Assembly (NCBI GenBank): GCA_008501825.1
Contig: QQUA01000013.1
Location: 1 to 64,000 of the forward strand
Direction of reading: 5' to 3'
DNA length: 64,000 nt
DNA from: Planctomycetota bacterium
Lineage (GTDB): Bacteria; Planctomycetota; UBA1135
The notes under the pieces are model-generated. The model worked only from the letters and a program-made list of their open reading frames with translations. It was not told the DNA's origin and did not search any database. This document shows, piece after piece, positions 35,775 to 43,973 of the stretch (its first letter is position 1; each line of letters begins with the position of its first letter). The translations under genes were made by a program, and so were the position numbers.

Positions 35775-36946
35775 ATCGACTTCAAGAAATCCTGCAAAGC
35801 GTTCGGGAGGAAACGGAGAGCTTGGACTTTCCCGGGCCGCGCAAATGGAAACAAGCCAACCCGGACGGCCGGTGCGTAGGTTTCTTTCCGGTGTATTGCC
35901 CGGTGGAAATCCTCGACGCTGCCGGAGTTCTACCGGTGGCTTTGTTCGGCGGCGGAGAACAGATTGAAGTCGAGCTTGCCGACGCTCGGGTGCAAAGCTT
36001 CATTTGTTCCATTTCCAGGTCGACGTTGGAATTGGGGCTTACCGACCGGCTGGATTTCATGGACGGCATGCTGTTCGGTTCCCTTTGCGACGTGGCTCGG
36101 AACCTTTCCGGGGTTTGGGCTCGAAACTTCCCGGACACTTATTGCGACTACCTACATTTTCCGCAGAACCTGGCCTCCGACCAGGCGATGGACTTCTACG
36201 TTCACGACTTGAAGCGCCTTGCCGGGGACATGGCCCAACTTAGCGGCAAGAGCTGGTCCGACGAGGATCTGGCTTTGAGTTTGGACCGCTACGAAAGCCT
36301 TCGCGCCCGACTGCGGAAGTTGCAACAAATCCGTTGCCAAGAGCCTTGGCGCTTAAGTCTGGAAGAGTTTTACTGCTTGTTGAGAGCCGCCGGGCGGCGC
36401 AAGGTGGAAGCCTACATCCCGGTTCTGGACGAAGTGATTTCCATCTTGGAGAAACGGGATTGCCGGCCGGTGGACGGCATTCGGGTGGTCCTGGAAGGTT
36501 CCTTTTGCGAGCAACCTTCTTTGGAATTGATTCGCTCCCTGGATCAAGCTCATTGCTTCGTGGTCGAAAGCGATTTGGCTCGAGGCATGTGCTGGTTCCA
36601 GGAACCGATTCAGCGAAGCGACGATCCCTGGCTGGACTTGGCCCGGGCTTATTTCAAGCACGCGGAAGCGTCGGTGGTCCGGCATCGCGATCCTCAAGAA
36701 CGAAGCCAGCGATTGCTGCAACGGGTCCAAGACAGCGGTGCGGAAGGGGTGATCTTTTGTACCGCCAAGTTCTGTGAGCCGGCGTTTTACGATTTCGTGT
36801 TGCACAAACGCGTTCTGGAACAGGCCGACGTGCCTTACATCGCGGTGGAATTCGAAGAAAAGATGAGCAACTTCGAATCCATTCGAACCCAAGCGGAGAC
36901 TTTCTCCGAATCCATTTTGTTCTTCGGCGAAGAGGCCATGGCATGA
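35771..36946 (+). CDS. Benzoyl-CoA reductase, subunit C (BzdN/BcrC type)
   Basis: A 391-residue member of the 2-hydroxyglutaryl-CoA dehydratase D-component family. In class I benzoyl-CoA reductases the C and B subunits carry the Fe-S clusters and bind the substrate. Conserved segments include RCVGFFPVYCPVEIL, QSFICSISRSTLELG and ARNFPDTYCDYLHFP, with several cysteines as likely cluster ligands, and IFCTAKFCEP near the end. ATG at 35771 overlaps the dch stop; an in-frame ATG four codons earlier is less likely. The next gene encodes the B subunit, in the order C-B-ATPase-ATPase as in bcr and bzd operons. Confidence 0.9.
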   Translation: MNRLQEILQSVREETESLDFPGPRKWKQANPDGRCVGFFPVYCPVEILDAAGVLPVALFGGGEQIEVELADARVQSFICSISRSTLELGLTDRLDFMDGMLFGSLCDVARNLSGVWARNFPDTYCDYLHFPQNLASDQAMDFYVHDLKRLAGDMAQLSGKSWSDEDLALSLDRYESLRARLRKLQQIRCQEPWRLSLEEFYCLLRAAGRRKVEAYIPVLDEVISILEKRDCRPVDGIRVVLEGSFCEQPSLELIRSLDQAHCFVVESDLARGMCWFQEPIQRSDDPWLDLARAYFKHAEASVVRHRDPQERSQRLLQRVQDSGAEGVIFCTAKFCEPAFYDFVLHKRVLEQADVPYIAVEFEEKMSNFESIRTQAETFSESILFFGEEAMA

Positions 36947-38202
36947 GTCAAAGCTACTTGCATCAAGGATCGGGGCAGAAACTGCAGAGGAAGTTGCTGG
37001 GAGATTGGTATCAGAATCTCCAGGAAGCCCCGCAGCGAGGGGAAAAAGTCGCCTACTTGTTTATCAGTGGAAACATTGGCGAATTGCTGCAAGCTTGCGG
37101 TTTTCATCTGGTCTACCCGGAAGTCAACGCCTTGCAGTGCGGCATCAAAAAGGTGGCCGGCCCCAACATTCTGTCGGCCGAAGACCTGGGTTATTCCGGC
37201 GACGTCTGCGGCTACGTAAAGAACGACATCGGCCTGCTAACCGGAGGCAATCAGATGCCCCAAGGAACGGTGTTGCCGCCTCCCGATCTGTTGGTCTGCA
37301 ACTACGCCGGATGCGCCACGTATTTGCGCTGGTTCGAGGCCTTGGCAGAGTTTTATCAAGCCGAAATGGTGGTGGTCGACGTGCCCTACCTCCGCGGTAC
37401 GGACGGGCCGACCGCCGAAGAAAAAGCCTATGTGGAACGGCAACTCCGGGAGCTGGTTACGGTTTGCGAGCGGATCACCGGCCAAGAATTCGATCCGGAG
37501 GCTTACCGGCAAGCGGTGGCTCGCAGTGCCCAAACGGAAGATCTCTGGGTGGACATCCTGCAAAGTGCCAAGCGCAAGCCGTCGCCGATCGACGCCTATT
37601 TCGAGGCGGTGTTTTTCATGGCGCCCATCTACGTCATGCGGGGAACCGAAGCCTGCCTGGATTACTACCGAGCGGTGAAGGAGGAGATCGACGAGCGTGT
37701 CCAACGCGGCATCGGTCCTCTGGCTCGGGAGGAAGTTCGCATCCTCATGGAAGGGCCGCCGGCTTGGCCCCATTTCCGCCGCTTCTGGGAAATGTTCAAG
37801 AAATGGGGGGCGGTTTCGGTGGCTTCCACCTACTCCAAGGTCGGCGGCGTCTGGGATTTGGGATTCCGCCATGATCCGGATCGACCGTTCGAATCCATGG
37901 CTGAATACATGCTCGGTTGTTACACCAATCGCAATTGGGGCATGCGGTCGGACATGCTGAAATCCTACGCCGAAGAATATGAGGCCGATGCCTTGGTCAT
38001 TCATTCGGTCAAGTCCTGCCGTTCCTTTTCGGTCGGGCAAGCAGATTTGCGCGAACAATTCATTCGCGAATACGACATTCCCACTTTGTTCATTGAAAGC
38101 GATCTGGCCGATCCGCGTTACTTCGCCGAAGCGCAAATGAAAAACCGGATCGACGCTTTCTTTGAAGCCCTCAAACACCGCCGGGTGACCGCCCAGGTTT
38201 AA
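36943..38202 (+). CDS. Benzoyl-CoA reductase, subunit B (BzdO/BcrB type)
   Basis: This 419-residue protein is the second Fe-S substrate-binding subunit. Recognisable stretches are FISGNIGELLQACGFHLVYPEVNA, CGIKKVAGPNILSAEDLGYS, CGYVKNDIG, DLLVCNYAGCATYLRWFE and VIHSVKSCRSFSVGQADLRE. Conserved cysteines in the CNYAGC and SCRSFS regions are likely cluster ligands. Together with subunit C it forms the ring-reducing module that takes electrons one at a time from the ATPase module. It overlaps subunit C by ATGA; 23 bases with an AGGAG site separate it from the first ATPase gene. Confidence 0.92.
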   Translation: MSQSYLHQGSGQKLQRKLLGDWYQNLQEAPQRGEKVAYLFISGNIGELLQACGFHLVYPEVNALQCGIKKVAGPNILSAEDLGYSGDVCGYVKNDIGLLTGGNQMPQGTVLPPPDLLVCNYAGCATYLRWFEALAEFYQAEMVVVDVPYLRGTDGPTAEEKAYVERQLRELVTVCERITGQEFDPEAYRQAVARSAQTEDLWVDILQSAKRKPSPIDAYFEAVFFMAPIYVMRGTEACLDYYRAVKEEIDERVQRGIGPLAREEVRILMEGPPAWPHFRRFWEMFKKWGAVSVASTYSKVGGVWDLGFRHDPDRPFESMAEYMLGCYTNRNWGMRSDMLKSYAEEYEADALVIHSVKSCRSFSVGQADLREQFIREYDIPTLFIESDLADPRYFAEAQMKNRIDAFFEALKHRRVTAQV

Positions 38203-38225
38203 GCGCTCAAATAGGAGAAACGAGC

Positions 38226-39032
38226 ATGTACGCCGCCGGAATCGACGTCGGAAGCACTCAGACCAAGTGCATCGTTCTTGATGAGAACCGAAACATATGC
38301 GGACGGGGATTGCGCATGACCGGAGCCGACGTCATGAAAGCGTCCCGGCAAGTGTTTGAGCAAGCCTGCGAACTGGCCGGAATCGAGACTCATGAAGTGG
38401 GGTATACCATCGGCACCGGTTATGGCCGCTTTCGAGTCGCTACCGGGGACGATCAGATCACCGAGATTTCTTGCCACGCCAAAGGGGCGGTGCATTTGTT
38501 TCCCAAAACCCGGACCATTTTGGACATCGGCGGTCAGGACACCAAAGCCATTCGCACCAATGAGCGCGGAGAAGTGGTCGATTTTTGCATGAACGACAAA
38601 TGCGCCGCCGGAACCGGCCGCTTTTTGGCCGCCGCCGCCGAAGTCATGGGCATGGATGTCTCCGAAATCGGCCCGGCGTCCTTGCAGAGCACGCAAAAGT
38701 TGAAGATCACCAACGTTTGCACGGTTTTCGTCGAGAGCGAAATCCTCAATCAACTCGGACGTGGGAAAAAGCGAGAAGACATCCTGGCCGGCGTACACCG
38801 CTCCATTGCCGGGCGCAGCGCTTCCCTGCTACGACGGGTGGGTTTGGATGAAGAACTGACCTTTACCGGCGGAGTGGCTAAGAATCCCGGCATGTTGGAC
38901 GCGGTGCGAACGCGCACCAAGTTGCAAGTGAACGCCAGCGAAGACAGCCAATTCATGGGCGCTTTAGGAGCCGCCTTATTCGCCCTGGAACGAGAACTCG
39001 CCGGTGCCAACCGGCAGGAGGTTCAATCATGA
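38226..39032 (+). CDS. Benzoyl-CoA reductase ATPase subunit (ASKHA, first)
   Basis: A 268-residue BadF/BadG/BcrA/BcrD-family ATPase that couples ATP hydrolysis to electron transfer into the C/B module. The phosphate-1 motif GIDVGSTQTK, the intact phosphate-2 motif DIGGQD (100-105) and FTGGVAKNPGM for adenosine are all present. Cys126 (MNDKCAAGTGRF) and Cys165 (TNVCTVFVESE) should bridge a [4Fe-4S] cluster shared with the other ATPase. It is about 30 kDa, as are both ATPases of the Bzd type. A clear AGGAG site precedes it. Whether it is the P- or Q-like (A or D) subunit is not certain. Confidence 0.9.
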   Translation: MYAAGIDVGSTQTKCIVLDENRNICGRGLRMTGADVMKASRQVFEQACELAGIETHEVGYTIGTGYGRFRVATGDDQITEISCHAKGAVHLFPKTRTILDIGGQDTKAIRTNERGEVVDFCMNDKCAAGTGRFLAAAAEVMGMDVSEIGPASLQSTQKLKITNVCTVFVESEILNQLGRGKKREDILAGVHRSIAGRSASLLRRVGLDEELTFTGGVAKNPGMLDAVRTRTKLQVNASEDSQFMGALGAALFALERELAGANRQEVQS

Positions 39033-39853
39033 AAGTCATCGCCGGAGTCGACATCGGATCGCGGATGACCAAAGCGATCTTGATTCATGCCGAAGCTGCG
39101 GAAGGCGGCGATCGCATTCTCGGCCGCTGCAGCGTGTTTTCCCACTTCGATTTGCAAGCGGCGACGGAAAACGCTTTGGAAGGCGCGCTGGCCGACGCCG
39201 GCGTGCCGCGGGAAAACCTCGGGTATTTGGCGGCTACCGGCTACGGCCGCTATCAAGCTCGGGATCGGGACATTCAGATTACCGAGATCACCTGCCACGC
39301 TCGCGGAGCGGTGGCCTTGATGCCGGAAGTTCGCACGATCCTGGACGTCGGCGCCCAAAATGCCCGGGCGATTCGCCTACAAGCCAGCGGCCGGGTGCAA
39401 AGTTTTCGAATGAACGACAAGTGCGCTTCCGGAGCCGGCCGATTCGTGGAACGGGTGGCCAAAGCTCTGGAAATCGAATTGGATCGGGTCGGTCCTCTGG
39501 GCTTGCAATCGGAAGACCCTTGTGAGATTTCTTCTATCTGCGCGGTGCTGGCGGAAAGCGAAGTTATCAATCACGTCACCAACGGCGAAACCATTCCCAA
39601 TATTCTGCAAGGCACCCACGTTTCCATCGCCGATCGCTTGAGCTCCTTGGTGCGGCAGGTGGGTATGGAAGCGCCGGTTGGTTTAACCGGAGGCGTGGCC
39701 AAGAACCGAGCCCTGGTCAAGGCCTTGGAGGAACGGCTGGAACTACCCCTGATGTTGGATCGGGACGCCGAATTCGCAGGAGCCTATGGCGCCGCCTTGC
39801 TGGCTCGCAAGCGCTACGGACTGACCGCGAAAGCCGAAGCTGTGGGGGCATGA
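39029..39853 (+). CDS. Benzoyl-CoA reductase ATPase subunit (ASKHA, second)
   Basis: A 274-residue paralogue of the preceding gene, with Cys132 (MNDKCASGAGRF) and Cys171 (SSICAVLAESE) as the cluster ligands and GVDIGSRMTK as phosphate-1. The phosphate-2 motif reads DVGAQN (106-111) instead of DIGGQD, so an acidic residue usually near the gamma-phosphate is Asn here. The pair is therefore asymmetric. It is too short to be a Thauera-type BcrA, which is near 440 residues. ATGA overlaps join it to both neighbours. Confidence 0.88.
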   Translation: MKVIAGVDIGSRMTKAILIHAEAAEGGDRILGRCSVFSHFDLQAATENALEGALADAGVPRENLGYLAATGYGRYQARDRDIQITEITCHARGAVALMPEVRTILDVGAQNARAIRLQASGRVQSFRMNDKCASGAGRFVERVAKALEIELDRVGPLGLQSEDPCEISSICAVLAESEVINHVTNGETIPNILQGTHVSIADRLSSLVRQVGMEAPVGLTGGVAKNRALVKALEERLELPLMLDRDAEFAGAYGAALLARKRYGLTAKAEAVGA

Positions 39854-40575
39854 AAGCCGAGTCCAGACCGGCCTTGGTGACCGGCGGTAGCGGCGGTCTT
39901 GGAGTGGCCGTGGTCGAAACCTTGGTCCAAAACGGCCACCCGGTCTTGTTCAGTCACCTTGGACAACAGGCCCAAGCTCAAGCATTGCAGGACCGCTTGG
40001 GCGCGAAGGTGAACTTTTTTGAGGCCGACAGTGCCGATCCTCAAGCCATGGAAAGGGCGGTGGCTTCCTTCGCCCCGCAGATCTTGGTTTGCTGCGCCGG
40101 CATTTCCAAGGATCGGGTGCATTGGAAGCAATCCCCGGCGGATTTCGAAGCGGTCCTCCGCACCAATCTGGAAGGCGCTTGGATTGCCATGCAAACCGCC
40201 ATGCCGTCCATGCGGGAAGCCGGTTGGGGGCGAGTCGTTTTTCTTGGTTCGATCAACGGTAGCCGGGGAAAATTCGGCCAAACGGCTTATTCCGCTTCCA
40301 AGGCCGGCCTCATCGGCATGGCCCGAAGTGCCGCCCGCGAAGTCGGCGGGTTCGGCGTGACCGTGAACGTAGTGGAACCGGGATGGATCGATACCCCGAT
40401 GACCGCTCAAGTGCCGGAAGAGTTTCGCCGGCAAGCCTTACAAGAAAGTTTGACCGGGCGCTTAGGCACTCCGGCGGACGTGGCCGCCGCCGTTTCTTTT
40501 TTGTGCAGTGAAGGTGCTCGGCAAATTACCGGGCAAATCCTCCGAGTCGACGGTGGCCAGTGGCTAAGGGCTTAA
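39850..40575 (+). CDS. Short-chain dehydrogenase/reductase, FabG-like
   Basis: A 241-residue classical SDR with TGGSGGLGVAVV for NAD(P) binding, CCAGISKD, catalytic Ser in LGSINGSRGKFGQ, YSASKAGL carrying Tyr and Lys, and the C-terminal GRLGTPADVAAAVSFLCS. In this context it may oxidise 3-hydroxypimelyl-CoA, the product of Oah, or another 3-hydroxyacyl-CoA, but the sequence alone does not separate this from FabG activity. The start overlaps the preceding ATPase stop (ATGA), so it belongs to the operon. Confidence 0.9.
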   Translation: MKAESRPALVTGGSGGLGVAVVETLVQNGHPVLFSHLGQQAQAQALQDRLGAKVNFFEADSADPQAMERAVASFAPQILVCCAGISKDRVHWKQSPADFEAVLRTNLEGAWIAMQTAMPSMREAGWGRVVFLGSINGSRGKFGQTAYSASKAGLIGMARSAAREVGGFGVTVNVVEPGWIDTPMTAQVPEEFRRQALQESLTGRLGTPADVAAAVSFLCSEGARQITGQILRVDGGQWLRA

Positions 40576-40595
40576 GCCCTTGAACAAAACGCAAC

Positions 40596-41768
40596 ATGAA
40601 TCCCTTCCAAGAGCTCGATTTTTACCAATTCCAAGATCTTCTTGATGAAGAAGAAATCTTGATTCGCGATCAAGTCCGGGATTGGGTCGACCGCCAAGTC
40701 ATGCCCGGGTTGGCCGAGCATTACGAAGCGGGAACCTACCCGCAGCATCTGCACCGGGAAATGGGAGAGCTCGGCATGCTGGGCCCTTGCACTTCGGAGC
40801 GCTATGGCGGGGCCGGTTTGAATTCGGTGGCTTATGGGCTGATCTCTCAGGAATTGGAACGGGGAGACAGCGGAGTCCGCTCTTTTGCCAGCGTGCAAGG
40901 TTCCTTGGTCATGTGGCCGATCGAGCGATACGGCAGCGAAGAGCAGAAGAAAACTTGGTTGCCGCTCTTGGCTCAGGGAGAAAAAGTCGGTTGCTTCGGT
41001 TTGACCGAGCCGGACTTCGGCAGCAACCCCGGAGGGATGCGCACCCGTTGTCGAAGAACCGCCGACGGCTGGGCGTTGGAAGGTCGAAAGATGTGGATCA
41101 CCAACGGAACCATGGCCGACATGGCGATCGTGTGGGCCAAGGACGAGGAAGGCTTGGTGCACGGCTTTTTGGTCGAGGCCGATCGCCCCGGTTACCAAGC
41201 TCCGGAACAAAAACACAAATGGTCCTTTCGTTGCAGCGTGACCAGCGAATTGGTTTTGGGAGACGTCCGAGTTCCGGAAGCCAATCGCTTGCCCGAAGCC
41301 AAGGGCTTGAAAGCGGCTCTTTCCTGTTTGACCCAAGCCCGCTATGGCATTGCTTGGGGAGTTCTGGGAGCCGCCCAAGCCTGTTTCGACGAAGCCTTGC
41401 GTTATTGCCGGGACCGAGAAATCTTCGATAAGCCTTTGGCGGCGTATCAACTGACCCAAGACAAGCTGGCTCAGATGGCCACCGAAATCACCAAAGGACA
41501 GCTTTTGGTCTGGCGATTGGGAAGACTCAAAGATCAGGGCAAGATGCGCCCGGACCAAGTTTCCATGGCGAAACGGAATAACGTTCAAATCGCCTTGGAG
41601 ACCGCCCGCCTTTGCCGTTCCTTGCTCGGAGCCAACGGCATCAGCCTGGAATACCAGACCGGGCGCCACTTGTGCAATTTGGAAACGGTGCAGACTTACG
41701 AGGGAACCCACGAGATCCACACCTTGGTGGTGGGGCAGGCGGTGACGGGCATTCCCGCCTATCGCTGA
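40596..41768 (+). CDS. gcdH: Glutaryl-CoA dehydrogenase
   Basis: GcdH oxidises and decarboxylates glutaryl-CoA to crotonyl-CoA, a late step of benzoate degradation. This 390-residue acyl-CoA dehydrogenase carries the GCDH-typical GVRSFASVQGSLVM with the substrate-carboxylate Arg, CFGLTEPDFGSNPGG, WITNG, and the catalytic Glu in YEGTHEIHTLVVGQAVTGI. It begins 20 bases after the SDR gene, so it is the last gene of the operon. The next gene lies 15 bp beyond on the other strand. Confidence 0.93.
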   Translation: MNPFQELDFYQFQDLLDEEEILIRDQVRDWVDRQVMPGLAEHYEAGTYPQHLHREMGELGMLGPCTSERYGGAGLNSVAYGLISQELERGDSGVRSFASVQGSLVMWPIERYGSEEQKKTWLPLLAQGEKVGCFGLTEPDFGSNPGGMRTRCRRTADGWALEGRKMWITNGTMADMAIVWAKDEEGLVHGFLVEADRPGYQAPEQKHKWSFRCSVTSELVLGDVRVPEANRLPEAKGLKAALSCLTQARYGIAWGVLGAAQACFDEALRYCRDREIFDKPLAAYQLTQDKLAQMATEITKGQLLVWRLGRLKDQGKMRPDQVSMAKRNNVQIALETARLCRSLLGANGISLEYQTGRHLCNLETVQTYEGTHEIHTLVVGQAVTGIPAYR

Positions 41769-41783
41769 TATCCCTTGAAGGGC

Positions 41784-42158
41784 CTAAAGCAGGCGATCGA
41801 AGCCGTCGTCCACCGGACCGAAGGCCACCAGCTCGGGCTCCGCTCCCGGAACCAGGTGGATGACGGCCAAATCCACGCTGAGGGCCCCGTTCCACTTCTT
41901 TTCCTGAGCGATCCACTGCAACGCCTCTCGCAAACGCCTTAATTGTCCCGGTCGCAGGCTTTCTTCCGCCGGGAGCCAGGCGAAGGAACTTCGGGCTTTG
42001 ACTTCCACGGCCACCAAGCGGGACGGCCGCCGACTAATTGCCAAAATGTCTATTTCTCCATAAGGCGTCCGCAAATTGCGCTGCAAAAGCTTCCAGCCGC
42101 GGGCTTCGAGGTAGTCCGCAAACCAAGTTTCCGCCAAAGGACCTGAGTTGAAATGCAT
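41784..42158 (-). CDS. UPF0102 (YraN) family protein
   Basis: This 124-residue YraN-type protein has an endonuclease-like fold (PD-(D/E)XK superfamily). Motifs seen are LAETWFADYLEARGWKLLQRNLRTPYGEIDIL and VAVEVKARSSFAW, with Glu and Lys of the (D/E)xK site, then SVDLAVI. Function is unproven; YraN is often found near rnhB or tRNA genes. Length is normal for the family. It is convergent with gcdH. Confidence 0.88.
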   Translation of the reverse strand: MHFNSGPLAETWFADYLEARGWKLLQRNLRTPYGEIDILAISRRPSRLVAVEVKARSSFAWLPAEESLRPGQLRRLREALQWIAQEKKWNGALSVDLAVIHLVPGAEPELVAFGPVDDGFDRLL

Positions 42159-42202
42159 GGCTTCCGGGGTGCGGCGGCGGCACCCCGGAAGCCCGGGTCG
42201 CC

Positions 42203-42772
42203 CTAACCGGCGGCGCCGACTTTGGCCGCTTTCTTGTCCTTGCCGGACTTGGCCGCCGGAGCTGCCTCTCCGCCTCCACTCTTGGAAGACAGAATGCGGC
42301 CGATGGCGTTACGGTCAAATTTCAGGCGCAGGTTGTCGTCCACCTTCAAGGTCAGAGTCTTTTCCTCGACCCGAACGATGACGCCATGGATGCCTCCGGT
42401 GGTGACCACGTGGTCGCCCTTACCGGCTTGGGCCAGCATCGCTTGCCGCTGCTTCGACCGTTTGCGTTCCGGGCGGATCAATACGAACCACATGAACACG
42501 AAAAACAGACCGAAGATCAGCAGCGGCTGGAAGGGACTGGCCGCGCTCGAACCCTCGTCCCCGCCGGGAGGACCGATGGGGGTTCCGGTTTCGGTGCTTT
42601 CGGCAGGAGTCTGGGTGGCTGCGGAATTGCCGGCCGGAGCCGGAGCTTCGAATTCCACCGCCGGCAGCGGCATTGAATCTTCTTGCGGATCGAGCAGGTA
42701 CGGCATGGCCGGACAGAAGGTTGAGGCCCATCGCCCACAAAGGGAAGCTTTGCGGCGATAATGGCCGGGCAT
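42203..42772 (-). CDS. yajC: Preprotein translocase subunit YajC
   Basis: YajC is an accessory of the SecDF-YajC complex. The 189-residue protein has a single membrane helix (LLIFGLFFVFMWFVLIRPE), then the conserved RKRSKQRQAMLAQAGKGDHVVTTGGIHGVI core, and a Lys/Ala-rich tail. It is longer than most YajC because of about 80 N-terminal residues rich in Pro, Glu and Thr. The ATG at 42770-42772 has a strong AGGAG site 4 bases upstream, so the extension is probably real. It is divergent from mnmA. Confidence 0.9.
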   Translation of the reverse strand: MPGHYRRKASLCGRWASTFCPAMPYLLDPQEDSMPLPAVEFEAPAPAGNSAATQTPAESTETGTPIGPPGGDEGSSAASPFQPLLIFGLFFVFMWFVLIRPERKRSKQRQAMLAQAGKGDHVVTTGGIHGVIVRVEEKTLTLKVDDNLRLKFDRNAIGRILSSKSGGGEAAPAAKSGKDKKAAKVGAAG

Positions 42773-42830
42773 TTTACTCCTGGGAGCTTCCCTTTAGGCT
42801 AAATCCCAGGGCCGGATCGAGCTTTTGACC

Positions 42831-43973
42831 ATGGGTGCCCAACCGCGAGTGCTCGCCGCCTTGTCCGGCGGCGTCGATTCCTCCGTGGCGGCTCTGCTGT
42901 TGAAACAGCAGGGTTACTCGGTGGTCGGGGCATTCTTGCGCAACGGAGTCTCGGCCGAGGCCAAGGCTTGCCGGCCCCGCCAGGGCTGCTGCTCGGTGGA
43001 GGACGCCCGCGATGCCGCCCGGGTCGCCGACCTGCTGGACATTCCCTTTCATGCCTTGGATATGGCCGAAGAATTTCGTCAGATTCAAAGCTATTTTCGC
43101 CGGGAATACCAACAAGGTCGGACGCCCAATCCGTGCGCGGTTTGCAATCGCGACATCAAGTTCGGAGCTTTGCTGGCTTTCGCCGACGCCGTCGGCGCTG
43201 AGTTCATCGCTACCGGCCACTACGCCCGCTTGCACCTCAGCGAAGAAGGCCCGATTTTGCGGCGCGGGGTGGATCGGCGCAAAGACCAGTCCTACGTCCT
43301 GTTTCCGGTCGGCGCCAAAGCCTTGGCTCGGACCTTGTTGCCGCTGGGGGACCTGCCCAAATCGGAAACCCGCCGCTTGGCCAAGCAAGCCGGACTTCCG
43401 GTTTTCGGCAAGGCCGACAGCCAGGAGATTTGCTTCGTGCCCAGCGGCGATTATCGCGACGTCCTTCGGGCCGGCGGCGGCTTAGGCAAACCGGGCCGAT
43501 TCGTGAGCCCGGATGGCCGAGTCCTGGGAACTCACGGCGGGCACATGGCCTTTACCCGAGGACAACGTCGCGGTTTGGGTTTGTCCGCTCCGCATCCGCT
43601 CTACGTGCTCCACGTCGATCCCCTCAGCGGCGACGTGTGGGTCGGGCGGCGGGAACAAAGCCTGACCGCCGAAGCCCGGGTTCGAGGCTTTACCGCCTAC
43701 GGGCCGGGGCTGGAGCTTGGCGGCGATTGGCAGGCGGTCGAAATTCAACATCGAAGTTCTCCTGGTGGAGTTCCAGGGCGAGCCCGTTGGACTTCCTCCC
43801 AGATCCTGGAAGTGCAGTTTCAACCGGCAGTCGCCAGCGTCACCCCGGGTCAGGGATTGGCGATCTACCAAGAAGATCGGCTGCTCGGTGGCGGCTGGAT
43901 TGAAAGCGCCCCCTTGGTCGACCTTCCGGTCCTCGCCGGCGGCGCCGCTGGAGGGCCGGCGGAGATTTCATGA
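42831..43973 (+). CDS. mnmA: tRNA-specific 2-thiouridylase
   Basis: MnmA makes 2-thiouridine at the wobble position of tRNA for Lys, Glu and Gln, using a persulfide from the sulfur relay. The 380-residue protein has the PP-loop SGGVDSS, the catalytic Cys pair in NPCAVCNRDIKFG and DSQEICFVPSGDY, GHYAR and the C-terminal beta-barrel with TRGQRRGLG. ATG at 42831 is the chosen start; a TTG two codons earlier is in frame. It overlaps the next gene by ATGA. An MnmC-like gene, acting at the same wobble base, is at 53632. Confidence 0.95.
   Translation: MGAQPRVLAALSGGVDSSVAALLLKQQGYSVVGAFLRNGVSAEAKACRPRQGCCSVEDARDAARVADLLDIPFHALDMAEEFRQIQSYFRREYQQGRTPNPCAVCNRDIKFGALLAFADAVGAEFIATGHYARLHLSEEGPILRRGVDRRKDQSYVLFPVGAKALARTLLPLGDLPKSETRRLAKQAGLPVFGKADSQEICFVPSGDYRDVLRAGGGLGKPGRFVSPDGRVLGTHGGHMAFTRGQRRGLGLSAPHPLYVLHVDPLSGDVWVGRREQSLTAEARVRGFTAYGPGLELGGDWQAVEIQHRSSPGGVPGRARWTSSQILEVQFQPAVASVTPGQGLAIYQEDRLLGGGWIESAPLVDLPVLAGGAAGGPAEIS

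Noticed and set aside
40572..41720. Minus-strand open frame of 382 codons opposite gcdH
   Set aside because: gcdH is clearly real; the opposite frame shows no recognisable motif.
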